A stretch of 64,000 nucleotides of DNA from Gordionus sp. m RMFG-2023 (taxonomy: Eukaryota > Nematomorpha > Gordioida > Chordodea > Parachordodidae). The notes beneath the pieces were generated by a model. That model was not told the DNA's origin, ran no database searches, and saw nothing but the letters and a program-made list of their open reading frames with translations. Each line of letters begins with the position of its first letter. Position 1 is the first letter of the stretch. Shown here one piece after another: positions 23,113-35,442 of the stretch. The translations under genes were made by a program, and so were the position numbers. The stretch is taken from the NCBI RefSeq assembly GCF_954871325.1, contig NC_088775.1, positions 68,921,561-68,985,560 of the forward strand, read 5' to 3'.

Positions 23113-24427
23113 AAGTTCTTAAAATATGGATATGATATTGATGTCAAAAAACCTCATTATATTCAAATCATAGGAAAATATTTTCTTAAAATCTTTTGCC
23201 CATACCACCTTAGGCAGTTTTTAATAAAGTTATACTATATTGTAAACTTGAATTTTTAAGATATTCTACGTTCCTTTTAACCACACATAAATAATATACT
23301 TAAATATGTTTAACAAAATTTGTGTTTAATCATTTATATTTTTTTGTTAGGTTTTACACGTAGCCTGTACAATGGCTTTTTTATTTTAAAAATTCTTTCT
23401 ACATAAAATTTTAAGATTTGGATTTGATCCACGGGATATTTCCCTAATTCATATTTCACTACCATGAGTGTTAATCATCCTACAAATTAAAAAAAAATTA
23501 CATAAAATTGGTAATGACATTCTATCGAGTTACATTTATATATAAAATATTATCTTTACTTATTTCGTTTTGGTGTTATTATTTTTTATCTATCTACCTT
23601 AATATTTAGTTGTAAATTTTCCAGCTAATTTTGATTGTCATTATATTTAAAATATGGTGGAAAAAAATAAGGAAATTAATACAAGATTCTCGAAGAAAAT
23701 TAGATATATACTGTGATATGTAAAATTTTAAACATGAATATTAAAAAGAATCTGCATATGAATCTTTTGACAAAAAAATGAGAATGAAAAAGATACAAGA
23801 TACTTTTCAGAATAAAGGATTTTAGATACAGATACTAGCATCTTATTAAAAATGTCAAAAAGATACTGAGTACAAGATACGAAAGGATCTTGTATCTTAG
23901 ATACAAGTATTTGTGGTAGTGCCCAACTCTGGACTGGACTATTGTTTTATCAGATGATATGTATTAATATTATATTTAACTTTGTATTTGTTATATATTT
24001 CCTAAATTTTTCTAATAAAGTTATATTTATGCTATATGAGTTAGGTATTTGTTCAAAGAATTCCATTATAAATAATTTCGAATAATAAATAATTTGTTTT
24101 AGGCCTAATCACAATTCACACCACTTATGGAAAACGATTAAAAAAAATCGAGACATGTTCAATAATAATGCCAAAAATATAAGTTAGGTGCCATTTTAAT
24201 GTTCAACACTTTTTAGTAATTATGATTTGTTTTTATAATGATAAAGTTTTTATTTACATAATAAATTTTGTACTTAGATCTCGTTTTGCTATTTAATTTA
24301 TATTACAATGGCACTATATAAATGAATTGTATTTTTAAAAAATTTGGTAAACCTCATATTCCTGTTTAATCCAAAATTCCAATCGACTGGGTTCGATTGG
24401 AACTAGAGCTAGGCTTCATAGCTGATT

Positions 24428-24566
24428 TAATGTAAAAAGGTTCGATTTTTAATAATGGCTAACCCATTATTTTAGCCAAATAATTATATGCAAAATCTCT
24501 TGGCTTGCCTGATAGGTTTGGCTAAAATATTGGGTTACCCGCTTTAAAAATCGAGCCGTTTCACTA
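24428..24566. mobile_element. Small MITE, TAGTGTTGTTAA family (decayed)
   Basis: The 139-bp element starts TAATGTAAAAAGGTTCGA and ends TCGAGCCGTTTCACTA. The interior pair GGCTAACCCATTATTTTAGCC and TTGGGTTACCCG parallels the member at 50069. Flanks AGCTGATT (24420-24427) and AGCTTATT (24567-24574) match at seven of eight bases. Confidence 0.7.
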
Positions 24567-24762
24567 AGCTTATTATTTCAAAAATAATTGTTGCCCGGAA
24601 TGGAATAGGACAGAAAAGTGAATTTTTTAAAAATAAATATAAACCACTAATTATAATATCACAGGTGTAATTTTTGGAAAATTTTTAAATATAAATTTAA
24701 AAAAAACGTAAATTTGCTATTGATTTTTTAAATTAAAGAGTTATAATAAAGGTGACATCAAC

Positions 24763-25044
24763 TAGCGATCTGCATCAGGTCTAATTTCCCCCGAAATTTT
24801 TTAAAAAATTTATCTGGGCCAGCCTGATATCGAACAAATATTGTTTTTTATTTGTTCCGAAATAAAATGAAAATTATTTGTCCGCCCGACCCAGTCCGAA
24901 TTAATTTAAATATTGAAAATTTTTATTTTTTATTGTAAAAAAATATTTGCAATAACCCGAAATTTTTTAGCCTGATTCGAAATTATTTTTAAAAAAAACG
25001 CAGGTCTAAACCCACTGAGCCCATTCGTGATTTGTAGATCTCTA
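24763..25044. mobile_element. hAT MITE, GATCTGCA-end family (decayed)
   Basis: The left end TAGCGATCTGCATCAGGTCTAA and right end TTTGTAGATCTCTA match the ends of the better copy at 52557-53060, and the interior has the same CCCGACC/CCGAATT pattern. Flanking octamers no longer match well. Confidence 0.7.
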
Positions 25045-25439
25045 GTGTCAAGGTTTGTAGGCTGATTTTACCCAAAGCGGGCTAAGAAATATCAATATTG
25101 GGTGGGTGGATTAAAAATTTTTTTAAATGTTGGAAGGGCTTCGAACCGTTAAGTATAGCGGTTCGTTTCAGTTTTTAGTTAAAATTTTTTAATGATTTTG
25201 TTCCATTTTGAGTTTTTTTAAGAAATTCATTTCAGTTTGGTTCGGTTTAGGATTTATAAAGATTCTTTTCTGTTTGTTCCTGTTTTTATAAATTTCCGTG
25301 ATCCGTGATATATAGTGCATATGCCCTCTGACGTTGAATAAACAACAGAGCTACGCTAGGTTTTCCTCATTTTCATTTAATTGGAACATAAGTTAATAAT
25401 TGGGGTGTAAAGTAGTGTTGTTAAAACGCCGCAAGTCGC

Positions 25440-25905
25440 GACCCCGACCCAAAGCTCGGGTCGTTTTATTCGACTCCGACTCAATGTTTGGGTCGTTTTT
25501 TTCGACTTCGACCCGAGTTCAAGCCGAAAAAAACGACTTCGACCCAAAATATGGGTCGTTTTTTCGACTTCGACCCAAGTCCAAGCCGAAAAAAACGACC
25601 TCGACAAAATATGGGTCGTTTTTTACGACTCCGACTCAAAATTTGGGTGGTATTTTTCGACTCAAACTTGAAATTTGGGTCGTATTTTTCGACTCAAACT
25701 TGAAGTTTGGGTCATATTTTTCGACTCAAACTTGAAGTTTAGATCGTATTTTTCGACTCCAACTCAAAGTTTGGGTCGTTTTTCTGACTCAGACTCAAAC
25801 ATCGGGTCGTTTTATTCAATCCGACCCAAAATATGGATCTTTTTTTTAAAGACGACTTAAAGTCAGGGTTGCTTTTTTTCACCCCTACCAATATCTAGAT
25901 CATTT
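25440..25905 (+). repeat. GTCG-rich subterminal repeats, left arm
   Basis: About ten diverged units of about 40 bp, each with GGGTCGTTTTTTTCGACT and CGACCCAAA, form an array that is itself partly palindromic. Open frames of up to 111 codons here arise from the repeat and translate to GSFF/PKSKPKK-like repeats. They are not credited as genes. The mirror array lies at 28400-28870 on the other arm. Confidence 0.85.
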
Positions 25906-26044
25906 TTTTCGACCAAAAGTCAAATAACATTTAGTATATATTAATATTATAGGCGGGAAAGTTACTTAAAGCTTCTTTAAATTATAATGCTCTGATTAAC
26001 TATTCATCATAGTTATATTTTAAAATTTTTAAGTGAAGATGTAA

Positions 26045-27160
26045 CATAGAAAAGTGCCATTTGTCATGATGGTTATTTTTGAACTTTTTTAAATGAAATA
26101 GATAAAAATATATATTGTAGACATGTTAAATCAAAATTTCAGTGATGATGTACCACAGATAAGTGGTAATTGTCATAATCGCTATTTTTGAACTTTTTTG
26201 AGTTTTTTTAAAGCAAATTGCTAAAATTATATATTCTAAACATGTTAAATTAAAAATTCAGTGAGGATGTATCATAGATAGGTGACAATTGTCATAATCG
26301 CTATTTTTAAACTTTTTCAAATTTTTTTAAAGGAAATATCTAAAAATATATATTCTAAACATGTTAGATTAAAAATTCAGTGAGGATGTATCATAGATAG
26401 GTGACAATTGTCATAATCGCTATTTTTAAACTTTTTCAATTTTTTTTAAAGGAAATAGCTAAAAATATATATTCTAAACATGTTAAATTAAAAATTCAGG
26501 GAGGATGTATCATAGATAGGTGACAATTGTCATAATCGCTATTTTTGAACTTTTTCAAATTTTTTTAAAGGAAATAGCTAAAAATATATATTCTAAACAT
26601 GTTAAATTAAAAATTCAGTGAGGATGTATCATAGATAGGTGACAATTGTCATAATCGCTATTTTTGAACTTTTTCAAATTTTTTTAAAGGAAATATCTAA
26701 AAATATATATTCTAAACATGTTAAATTAAAAATTCAGTGAGGATGTATCATAGATAGGTGACAATTGTCATAATCGCTATTTTTGAACTTTTTCAAATTT
26801 TTTTAAAGGAAATAGCTAAAAATATATATACTAAACATGTTAAATTAAAAATTCAGTGAGGATGTATCATAGATAGGTGACAATTGTCATAATCGCTATT
26901 TTTGAACTTTTTCAAATTTTTTTAAAGGAAATAGCTAAAAATATGTATTCTAAACATGTTAAATTAAAAATTCAGTGAGGATGTATCATAGATAGGTGAC
27001 AATTGTCATAATCGCTATTTTTGAACTTTTTCAAAGGAAATATCTAAAAATATATATTCTAAACATGTTAAATTAAAAATTCAGTGAGGATGTATCTTAG
27101 ATAGGTGACAATTGTCATAATCGCTATTTTTGAATTTTTTAAAATTTTTTTAAAGGAAAT
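26045..27160 (+). repeat. 119-bp tandem array, left arm
   Basis: The anchor TGTCATAATCGCTATTTTT recurs at 26171, 26290, 26409, 26528, 26647, 26766, 26885, 27004 and 27113, with a diverged first unit at 26062. Most spacings are exactly 119; the first and last are 109. Units are nearly identical and contain GTGAGGATGTATCATAGATA and CATGTTAAATTAAAAATTC. Confidence 0.95.
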
Positions 27161-27171
27161 ATCTAAAATAA

Positions 27172-28290
27172 AAATAGCGATTATGACAATTGTCACCTAA
27201 ATATGATACATCCTCACTGAATTTTTATAACATGTTTAGAATATATATTTTTAGCTATTTCCTTTAAAAAAATTGAAAAAGTTTAAAAATAGCGATTATG
27301 ACAATTGTCACCTATCTATGATACATCCTCACTGATTTTTTAATCTAACATGTTTAGAATATATATTTTTAGATATTTCCTTTAAAAAAATTTGAAAAAG
27401 TTTAAAAATAGCGATTATGACAATTGTCACCTATCTATGATACATCCTCACTGAATTTTTAATTTAACATGTTTAGAATATATAATTTTAGCAATTTCCT
27501 TTAAAAAAATTTGGAAAAGTTCAAAAATAGCGATTATGACAATTGTCACCTATCTATATGATACATCCTCACTGAATTTTTAATTTAACATGTTTAGAAT
27601 ATATATTTTTAGATATTTCCTTTAAAAAAATTTGAAAAAGTTCAAAAATAGCGATTATGACAATTGTCACCTATCTATGATACATCCTCACTGAATTTTT
27701 AATTTAACATGTTTAGAATATATATTTTTAGCCATTTCCTTTAAAAAAAATTGAAAAAGTTCAAAAATAGCGATTATGACAATTGTCACCTATCTATGAT
27801 ACATCCTCACTGAATTTTTAATTTAACATGTTTAGAATATATATTTTTAGATATTTCCTTTAAAAAAATTTGAAAAAGTTCAAAAATAGCGATTATGACA
27901 ATTGTCACCTATCTATGATACATCCTCACTGAATTTTTAATTTAACATGTTTAGAATATATATTTTTAGCTATTTCCTTTAAAAAAATTTGAAAAAGTTC
28001 AAAAATAGCGATTATGACAATTGTCACCTATCTATGATACATCCTCACTGAATTTTTAATTTAACATGTTTAGAATATATATTTTTAGATATTTCCTTTA
28101 AAAAAATTTGAAAAAGTTCAAAAATAGCGATTATGACAATTGTCACCTATCTATGATACATCCTCACTGAATTTTTAATTTAACATGTTTAGAATATATA
28201 TTTTTAGCAATTTGCTTTAAAAAACTCAAAAAAGTTCAAAAATAACCATCATGACAAATGACACTTTTCTATGGTACATCTTCACTTAAA
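27172..28290 (-). repeat. 119-bp tandem array, right arm (inverted)
   Basis: The complement anchor AGCGATTATGACAATTGTCAC recurs about every 119 bp from 27177 to 28134, with a diverged last unit near 28245. About ten units mirror the left arm. One spacing is 121 because of an extra TA near 27558. Confidence 0.95.
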
Positions 28291-28915
28291 AATTTTAAAA
28301 TATAACTATGATGAATATTATAATTTAAAGAAGCTTTAAGTAACTTTCCCGCCGATAATATTAATATATACTAAATGTTATTTGACTTTTGGTCGAAAAA
28401 AATGATCTAGATATTGGGTTAGGGGTGAAAAAAGCAACCCTAACTTTAAGTCGTCTTAAAAAAAAATGATCCATATTTTGGGTCGGATTGAATAAAACGA
28501 CCCGATGTTTGAGTCTGAGTCAGAAAAACGACCCAAACTTTGAGTTGGAGTCGAAAAATACGATCTAAACTTCAAGTTTGAGTCGAAAAATATGACCCAA
28601 ACTTCAAGTTTGAGTCGAAAAATACGACCCAAATTTCAAGTTTAAGTCGAAAAATACAACCCAAATTTTGAGTCGGAGTCGTAAAAAACGACCCATATTT
28701 TGGGTCGAGGTCGTTTTTTTCGGCTTGGACTTGGGTCGGAGTCGAAAAAAACGACCCATATTTTGGGTCGAAGTCGTTATTTTCGGCTTGAACTCGGGTC
28801 GAAGTCGTAAAAAACGACCAAAACTTTGAGTTGGAGTCGAAAAAAACGACCCAAAATTTGGGTGAGCTCTGTTCGAGCCGACTCGGCTAAGCCGATTAAC
28901 AACACTAGTGTAAAG

Positions 28916-29439
28916 TTAGAAATATATGAGGAGCCCTCTACACATTTGTGGGCAAGCCGCATGTACTTGTACTCGCAACATTTCGAAAAAATCTTTTTAA
29001 TTTATATTTTTAAAAAATTCCTTATTTAATTTAACCATAAAGATTATTTCTTATCTAATTAACTAGTAATTTGTCTAATCTCTATTAACTTAAATATATA
29101 AAGTATAAACAATAAACTTAGTTTTGATTGATATGATAATGGCGATTTAATTGTAAAAAATATCACGAATTTAAATTGCTCCCAAGGAAAATTTTAAATT
29201 TTAGGTCAATAATTTAAAAATAATCCCCTTTGAACTGGTTCAACCCGGTTCAAAATATTTATAACAATTCGGTTCCCACTTTTTAATATTATTTATAACG
29301 GTTCGTTTCGGTTTCGCGGCTAGGTTCGGTTTGAAACTGTGCCTGTGAATTTGAAATATTTTTCAAACGAAATGAAAAAATTATTTATTTTAATATTGCA
29401 TATTTTATAAATTTAAAAAATAAGTAAAGAGCTAAATTA
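28916..29439. other. AT-rich flank, nothing recognised
   Basis: It contains a GGTTCAACCCGGTTC/GGTTCGGTTTG patch at 29240-29340 like those in GGTTC-rich MITEs, but no ends could be matched. Confidence 0.35.
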
Positions 29440-29587
29440 ATAAAATATTTTTTTATCACTGGGCGGGTTAATTTTTTAAAAATAAATAGGTATTGCAATA
29501 TAGAAAAAGTTAGACCAGGTTAAGATTTGTTTCAAACAATAGGTTGACGGACATTTGGTTTAAAAATCAGCCCATTGCAGACCTCTA
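29440..29587. mobile_element. MITE right end, GCAGACCTCTA family
   Basis: The stretch contains GGGCGGGTTAATTTTTT and ends CAGCCCATTGCAGACCTCTA, the same terminus as the right end of 61386-62501. The left end was not found. Confidence 0.55.
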
Positions 29588-30059
29588 GTCAGTACCAAAA
29601 ATATTCTTTCTCAAAGATTTAAAAAATATCTTACCGGAAACATGAAAACTACTGGGGATTTTTTATTTTTTAATATATTTTATGTAAGATATTAAAGGGT
29701 GACAAAATAAAAATGACAGATGATGACTACTATAAATATTTTTGAAATAAATGAGATATAATGATATCACAATTTTTTACTTTAATGGCTGTATTTTGGG
29801 TATGGTCAAGCTAGAGCTCTAAAGTTTAGATATTATTAAAATTTACAACATAAATAGGTATTCTGCAAAGTTTTATTTATATTAAAGATCATCCTTACAC
29901 TGACTGGTTAATTTCACATGGAGGCACTCAATATTCTAATATTATTAAAAATTTGTTATAGATAAATTGTTTGATATATAAATTCTTAATATTTTGTTAA
30001 TAAATTTTATATTCATCCAACTTTTATGAGAAGAAATGATGGAAATAATGAATTTTTTA

Positions 30060-30450
30060 AGCAGGACAAATTCAGGATTATGTTTCATAGACTCGGGTTT
30101 TTAGGAAATTTTAAAAACTTAGTTCCTCTATTTCGTGCTTTTTTTTAACTTCGAAAGACCTGATTTTATTTGAATCATATTCTAAAATGTATATACCACA
30201 TGATTTTCACAAAAATTTCGCCATAAGTTTTTGTTTATTTTTAGTTCATATGATATATCGAATATTAAAATTAATATAAATTAAGGGTAGTCCAAACTTA
30301 ACGTCAAAATTGTCTGAAATTCATAGGGTATTCTGTTCTATACATGTTGGAATACGATTCCAGAATAATCGGGTTTCCAAATTAAAAAATTTTAGGTTTT
30401 AAAGATTTGTTAAACCCCTATAATATATAGGATGAGAAGATTTTTTAAAT
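30060..30450. mobile_element. Decayed MITE, AATTGTCTGAAATTCA family
   Basis: The interior phrase AAAATTGTCTGAAATTCA followed by ACATGTTGGAATAC matches 52279-52325. The right side AAACCCCTATAATATATAGGAT resembles the right end at 48260-48289. Ends are eroded. The neighbours 29588-30059 and 30451-30949 show no recognisable feature. Confidence 0.45.
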
Positions 30451-30949
30451 TAAAATTCATGGCTACAAGCATTACTTCCATGCAAAACCTAGGGTATGAG
30501 ATTACTATCGCCCTTAACCTTTTTTATCAGTGGATTAATTTTCCAAAAATTTAATTTACTATTTTTTAATTAAACAAATCTTTTCTATGACTCACATAAA
30601 TAACCTTTTTTTCGTTTTTAGTACCCATTTTATTTTTATATCGTTGGCTAAAACTAATAATAATTTATACGATCATCATTTTATTTCGGTATTGTTAAAT
30701 TAGTGCGCGAAAAGTAGCGCGTTATTTTTCTTGTAGCTTTAGCGATTGAGAAATACTTTTTTTGATAAATAGCTTTTACTTTATCGCGCTACTTCTTTAA
30801 AAAGTAGATTTACGCTACTTTTAAATTAAATTTAGCAGTTAATAAATCAATTATTTTTAAATATAATAGGTATTTATAAATACATATTTTTTTAAAATAT
30901 TTAAAAAATATTCCGAATACCTATGAAAAAAATAAATAATATAATTACT

Positions 30950-31480
30950 TTTTCTTCTCTTTATTTGTGGCTGGCACCATATAATTAAATGGTCAAAATA
31001 AGGGATTTAAAAAGAGAATTTAAAAAAAAGTAAATATTAATTAAATATAATGAATGAAAAGGGAGAGAAGACATTTTTGTTTTAAAAAATATTAAAATAT
31101 ATATTTATAAAAAATCCTAATTTAAAAAAAAATTATTTATTGCAACAATTATTCAATGCAATATGGCATTTCGTTGATCATTTAACGTTCTTCTTGAAAC
31201 ACTCGCAACTTTTATTCATGCGACCCATTTTGCTATTGCATAATGATGTTTACCCATAGTTTGTGACATTCCGGGAAGCTCCTAAAATTTTTTAGCACTT
31301 TAAATGAAAAATTAATATATTTTATGTACATGAATTAAAAAATAAAATTTTTTTAAAAAAAAATTTAAGGGGATTCGGAATCTTTTTTTTTAAAAAACAA
31401 ATAATTTATATTTTTTTTGCCGCCTGGCTGGCACCAGAATATTTTATTTCTTAGAGATATTCAATATGTATTACTTTTGT
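30950..31480 (+). repeat. Dispersed repeat R1
   Basis: Shares a long run of sequence with 32257-32456 joined to 35793-36430: TGAATGAAAAGGGA, GCAATATGGCATTT, ATAGTTTGTGACAT, ATGTACATGAATTAA and TGGCACCAGAA in the same order. It is the copy without the hAT insert. No coding frame is recognised. Confidence 0.75.
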
Positions 31481-31807
31481 GCTTTAAATTATTAAATATT
31501 CGAAAAAATGGTTTTAATATAAATTAAATGTAAAAAAATAAATATTATTTTTAAATTAATAATTTAGACAAATTAGAGGAAGAGAAAGCGAAAAAATTTA
31601 TAATATCATATTATTTAATTGTTTAGATAAATTTTTTTTTCATTGATAAAATGGTTAAATTATTAAGAAATAAATCTTTCATGGTATTAAGAAGTCTTGG
31701 CAGTATACGAGGTAGTAAGAATTTATCATCTCTTATATTATGTTTTTTTGGTTAATATTTTTAGGCATATTTTGAAATTGGAAAAATAATTTTATGAGAC
31801 AAGAAAT

Positions 31808-31930
31808 TAACCTAATTTGCTAAATATCGACCAAAATTTAATTAAATGTAATAAGACCCCCCATTTATTATTTAATTTAATATGTATACGGAATCACGAG
31901 GTCAAGTCCTACATCATAAACCAGAAATCA
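31808..31930 (+). repeat. SINE-like repeat fragment
   Basis: ACCTAATTTGCTAAATATCGA and GAATCACGAGGTCAAGTCC match the distal part of the repeat at 4546-4650. The tRNA-like head of that copy is not visible here. Confidence 0.45.
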
Positions 31931-32761
31931 CTTGGTTATGGATGGGTATAGGATAAAAGAATTAAATAAAAAATTTTTAAAAAGTACCCCCATTCAAATT
32001 TTTAGAAGCAGTTGCTTCGGACCCCCACCGTTGTAGGGGCCACTGGTCCCCGGGCAGGGTTTACTCATTCCCAAAAAAAATTCCAGAAAAAATAATATTT
32101 TGAAAAAATTATTAGATATATATTTTTAAAATTTAAAACTGCTATAAAACTAATAGAGCTGAACAGAATGAGATATTTTTTATTAAAAATGTTAAAGTAC
32201 TTTTAATTTTAATAAGGTTTGCTTTTTAGGGCTCGACAAGACCCAGGTCTCCCCTAATGAATGAAAAGGGATAAGGTTAAAAAGACACTTTTATTTTTTT
32301 AAATTTATATAAAATCATATATATATTTATATGAATATATATTTATAAAAAATTCGAATTAAAAAAAAATATTTATTGGAACAATTATGCAATGCAATAT
32401 GGCATTTTGTTGAACATTTAAGATTGTTTTTGAAACATTATGCAACTAGGGTTGCCATGTCTCCCCCCATCAGTGGGAGTCTCCCACAATTTTTTAGTTT
32501 ACCCACATACATCTCACTCCCACAAAACTCCCACAATTAGAAATCTCCCACAAAAAGCTCCCACAATTTTTTAATTTCTCCCACAATTTTTTTTTTTAGC
32601 ATTTTAATGTTTTTAATATATAAATAATAATTATGAGAGACACTATTTGATTATTTTTATATTTTTAAAATAAATTTTAAATATTTATTCGAAAAATATG
32701 TCTAGTTCTTTTATTTTATTTTTCCGCTCTAAAATATATTTTTTATAAAATTCTCCAATTC

Positions 32762-32919
32762 TCCACTCGACATTTTCAAAATTTTTGTGTTAGAAAAATA
32801 GAAGTTAGAACAGTATGTATAATTATTATAAATATATTTTAAATTACTTAATATATTTTATATCGTTACCTAGAATTGCAGTGCTCCACTCGACATTTTC
32901 AAAATTTTTGTGTTAGAAG
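32762..32919 (+). repeat. Direct duplication inside the hAT
   Basis: CTCCACTCGACATTTTCAAA followed by ATTTTTGTGTTAGAA occurs at 32762 and again at 32885, 123 bp apart. Confidence 0.85.
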
Positions 32920-32939
32920 AATATAACTTTTAGATGTGG

Positions 32940-34042
32940 ATATTATTCTAATCAAATCAAAGTGTATTTACCGAATTGAGGCAGCACAATAATCAATTAA
33001 TACCAATTGGCTGTATATACCATATACTGCATAATTTTTGCAAGAAGGCAATGAATGTACTATCTGTAGATGTCGAAGTAATTGTGATGAAATGTTTTAA
33101 CGAATTTGTTCAACTAAAAGAGTCACTGAATTAAAAGAATTGGTGGAGTGGTCTGATTTGGAATGGTGTGAGTTGTTGCGATATGTACCTATCAGGTGGT
33201 TATCATTAATACCTGCCATCGAGAGAATTTTAAAATTTTACGAACCCTTAAAGAAATACTTCTTAAATAAAGATTTTAAAAGCTGTCCTAAAATTTTGAA
33301 AAATTTTCTCGAGGTTGAAATGTCAGAAGCATATTTGGGATTAGTTTCGCATGTAGGAAATCTACTTCATGTAGTTAATATTCAGTTGCAATCAGAAGAT
33401 TCTTTATTGATAAAGATTCACAAAATCATGCTACAGCTCTGTTCATCTCTACAGTTAAAAATAGATAATAAATTTTATGGCGCTATTGCTAAAAATATCA
33501 TATTAAAATGTTCAAATATTATTATAATTAACGTATTTTTAAATGAAGCAAATATTTTTATTAAGACAATTTTGGAATATTTACAATCCAGATTTGATTT
33601 TAATAACTCTATTTACAAGTGTATAAATATTATGACCTTGGAACAGAAACCATCATTTGATGGTTTTTGTAATTTAATAAATATATTTAAATTACCGATA
33701 GACATTGAAGCCTTGTTTGAAGAGATTGTAATTTTTTCCATTTTTTATGATTCGCCAGAATACTTAAAGTTAGATGGTCTAAAAGCAGAGGAGAAATGGG
33801 TACAATTTTTTCGTAATAACGATAAATCCCCATGCTTGGAAAAAATTTGCGAGTATGTTTTCTCCTTACCTCATTCTAATGCCTCATCGGAGTGCATTTT
33901 TAGCCTGATGAGGACTGCCTGGAGAAAGGAAAGAAATCGAATTGCTTTAACAACATTAGAGGCTGAGTTAATGGTTAAACAAAATTATAAAATGTCATGC
34001 CAGGAATTTTATAAATATCTTAATAAAGACGGTAAAATTTAG
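32940..34042 (+). pseudogene. hAT transposase, C-terminal two thirds
   Basis: An uninterrupted 300-codon frame (33140-34042) covers the end of the RNase-H-like core, the insertion domain and the dimerisation domain of a hAT transposase. It reads CELLRYVPIRWLSLIPAIE near the start, AEAYLGLVSHVGNLL-like text (SEAYLGLVSHVGNLLHV) at residue 57, and SLPHSNASSECIFSLMRTAW near residue 242, the counterpart of the S.A..ER.FS motif. The preceding 32940-33139 continues the match in another frame (AMNVLSVDVEVIV). The N-terminal zinc finger and first catalytic aspartate are absent on this strand and occur, decayed, on the opposite strand. As it stands it cannot make a complete transposase, though the frame could encode a truncated protein. 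Confidence 0.9.
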
Positions 34043-34194
34043 TTCCATTATTTAAATCTCAAATAAAATATAATTAACTATAACTATTTGACTTTCTATA
34101 TTTTATAAAATCTTATTTACACATTTGCATAAAATCTAATAAATTTATTTTTTACATTGTAAAATTAATATTTTGAATATTTTGGCAAATCATA

Positions 34195-35125
34195 AAAATA
34201 AAGAAGCATTACAATCTCCTTAAACATGACATCATATTAAATCTTATTAATAATTATCCGATAATAGTAATAATATTCTTACTTTGGTATTTCTGCAGCA
34301 TAATTTAGTGAACCTTTATTAAATTATATTATTCTGATTGCAACTGCATATTAACAGCATATAGTAGATTTCCTATATGTAAAATTCCTAAATATACTTC
34401 TGCCATTTATTTTTGAAAATTTTTTTCAAAATATTAGGACAGCTTTTATAATCTATTTATTTTTTAAAGGTTTGTAAAATTTTAAAATTCTACGATGGCG
34501 CGTATTAGGAGGAACCTGTCAACCAACATTATGCTGACTCAATTCTGTAAATACACTCTGGTTTTTGCCAAATTCACTGAGGAATTATCAGATCAGAAAG
34601 CTGTCATGCAATTCATTGGTACAAATCTGCCATATTTACCATTATATATGGTTAGCTATGTCTTTGGATATTTCATATCTGGAGGAAAATTTTATAGTTT
34701 TATTGAAATGACATTAATTTTGTTGAAATAGGGGAGGATCAAGGGAAATGTTTTGATATCTCCTTATTAGATGCATCTGTTAGAATTGCATATGTTTGCA
34801 CATCTTTCAAATCGTCAAGAATTGAGCTTCTGGATTTATATCCTAAAACATTGATGATAGCCTTGCTCATTTGTGTTCTACAAAGTATACTTTTCATTTA
34901 TATTAGTCGTTAAATATTATGGGGAAGGATTCTACCAACATTGTGATGTTAAGTAGCTCTCTGAATGTTGTACTGCATGATAGGTATTTACCCTTTCCGC
35001 AACTGTAGTTGCATCTGTATTATTTCTTATTTTTGAAGAATATTTTTGTTTTGCAATAGATGTTGATAGACTGCCCTGTACTGATTTATGCTTTGAAGAT
35101 TTTTGATGCCTCAAAATATCATATT
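34195..35125 (-). pseudogene. hAT transposase remnant, N-terminal part, inverted
   Basis: Minus-strand reading begins near 35114 with KHKSVQGSLSTSIAKQKYSS, continues NTDATTVAERVNTYHAV (the N-terminal domain before the catalytic core), then decays through several frames. Near 34480-34390 it repeats the region KSCPNIL that is also encoded on the plus strand at 33280. It ends near 34195 after a deletion of most of the C-terminal region. The same deleted structure is seen in the plus-strand copy at 9746-10690. Confidence 0.75.
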
Positions 35126-35442
35126 TCCTTCCCCCTTTGTATTAACTAAATACTGTAGGACAACTTCCCCGCACTGATTATAATTATTTTTTACATTGTA
35201 AATTTAAAATTGTTTGTTTTTTTATAAAATCTTATTTATACATTAGCATAAAATATATTTTTTTTACATTGTAAAATTACAATTTTTTTATAAAATTTTA
35301 TCTTGTTTACATTCTTTTGTATTTAAAAAAGATTGTTGGTTATTATTTTTAAACAAAATTAATATATTATAATAAATCAATATGTTATTTTAATAATAAA
35401 GATATATTTAAGAAATTTTGTGTCGTACTATAATTACCTATT

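Larger units (their letters stand above)
20389..23931 (-). mobile_element. hAT element, AGATAC family, with a nested hAT
   Basis: Inverted ends CGGAGTTGGGCA and TGCCCAACTCTG are flanked by an exact 8-bp duplication GACTGGAC (20381-20388, 23932-23939). Both subterminal zones are full of AGATAC/GTATCTT motifs. A minus-strand transposase remnant lies at 23112-22740. The element is split by a younger hAT at 20706-22648. Removing that insert leaves 1.6 kb. Related shorter copies occur at 44105-44901 and 60409-61042. Confidence 0.93.
25413..28907. mobile_element. Giant palindromic foldback element
   Basis: The 3495-bp element begins TAGTGTTGTTAA, ends TTAACAACACTA, and is flanked by an exact 8-bp duplication GTGTAAAG (25405-25412, 28908-28915). 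From end to centre each arm contains a zone of about 40-bp GGGTCGTTTTTTCGACT repeats, a unique spacer, and about ten copies of a 119-bp repeat. The second arm is the near-perfect reverse complement of the first, turning over at about 27168 with almost no loop. No transposase is encoded. The ends are those of the small MITEs at 6553, 24428 and 50069, so it is inferred to be a non-autonomous, hAT-mobilised foldback element. Confidence 0.92.

Noticed and set aside
25400-25860. Open frames of 61 to 111 codons with repeated GSFF and PKSKPKK text
   Set aside because: They lie entirely in the 40-bp GTCG-rich repeat, occur in several frames and are mirrored in the opposite arm, so they are a by-product of repeat composition.
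26045-28290. Regular near-identical repeats considered as a CRISPR array
   Set aside because: The 119-bp units are contiguous with no unique spacers, are mirrored as a palindrome, and lie in a eukaryotic genome.
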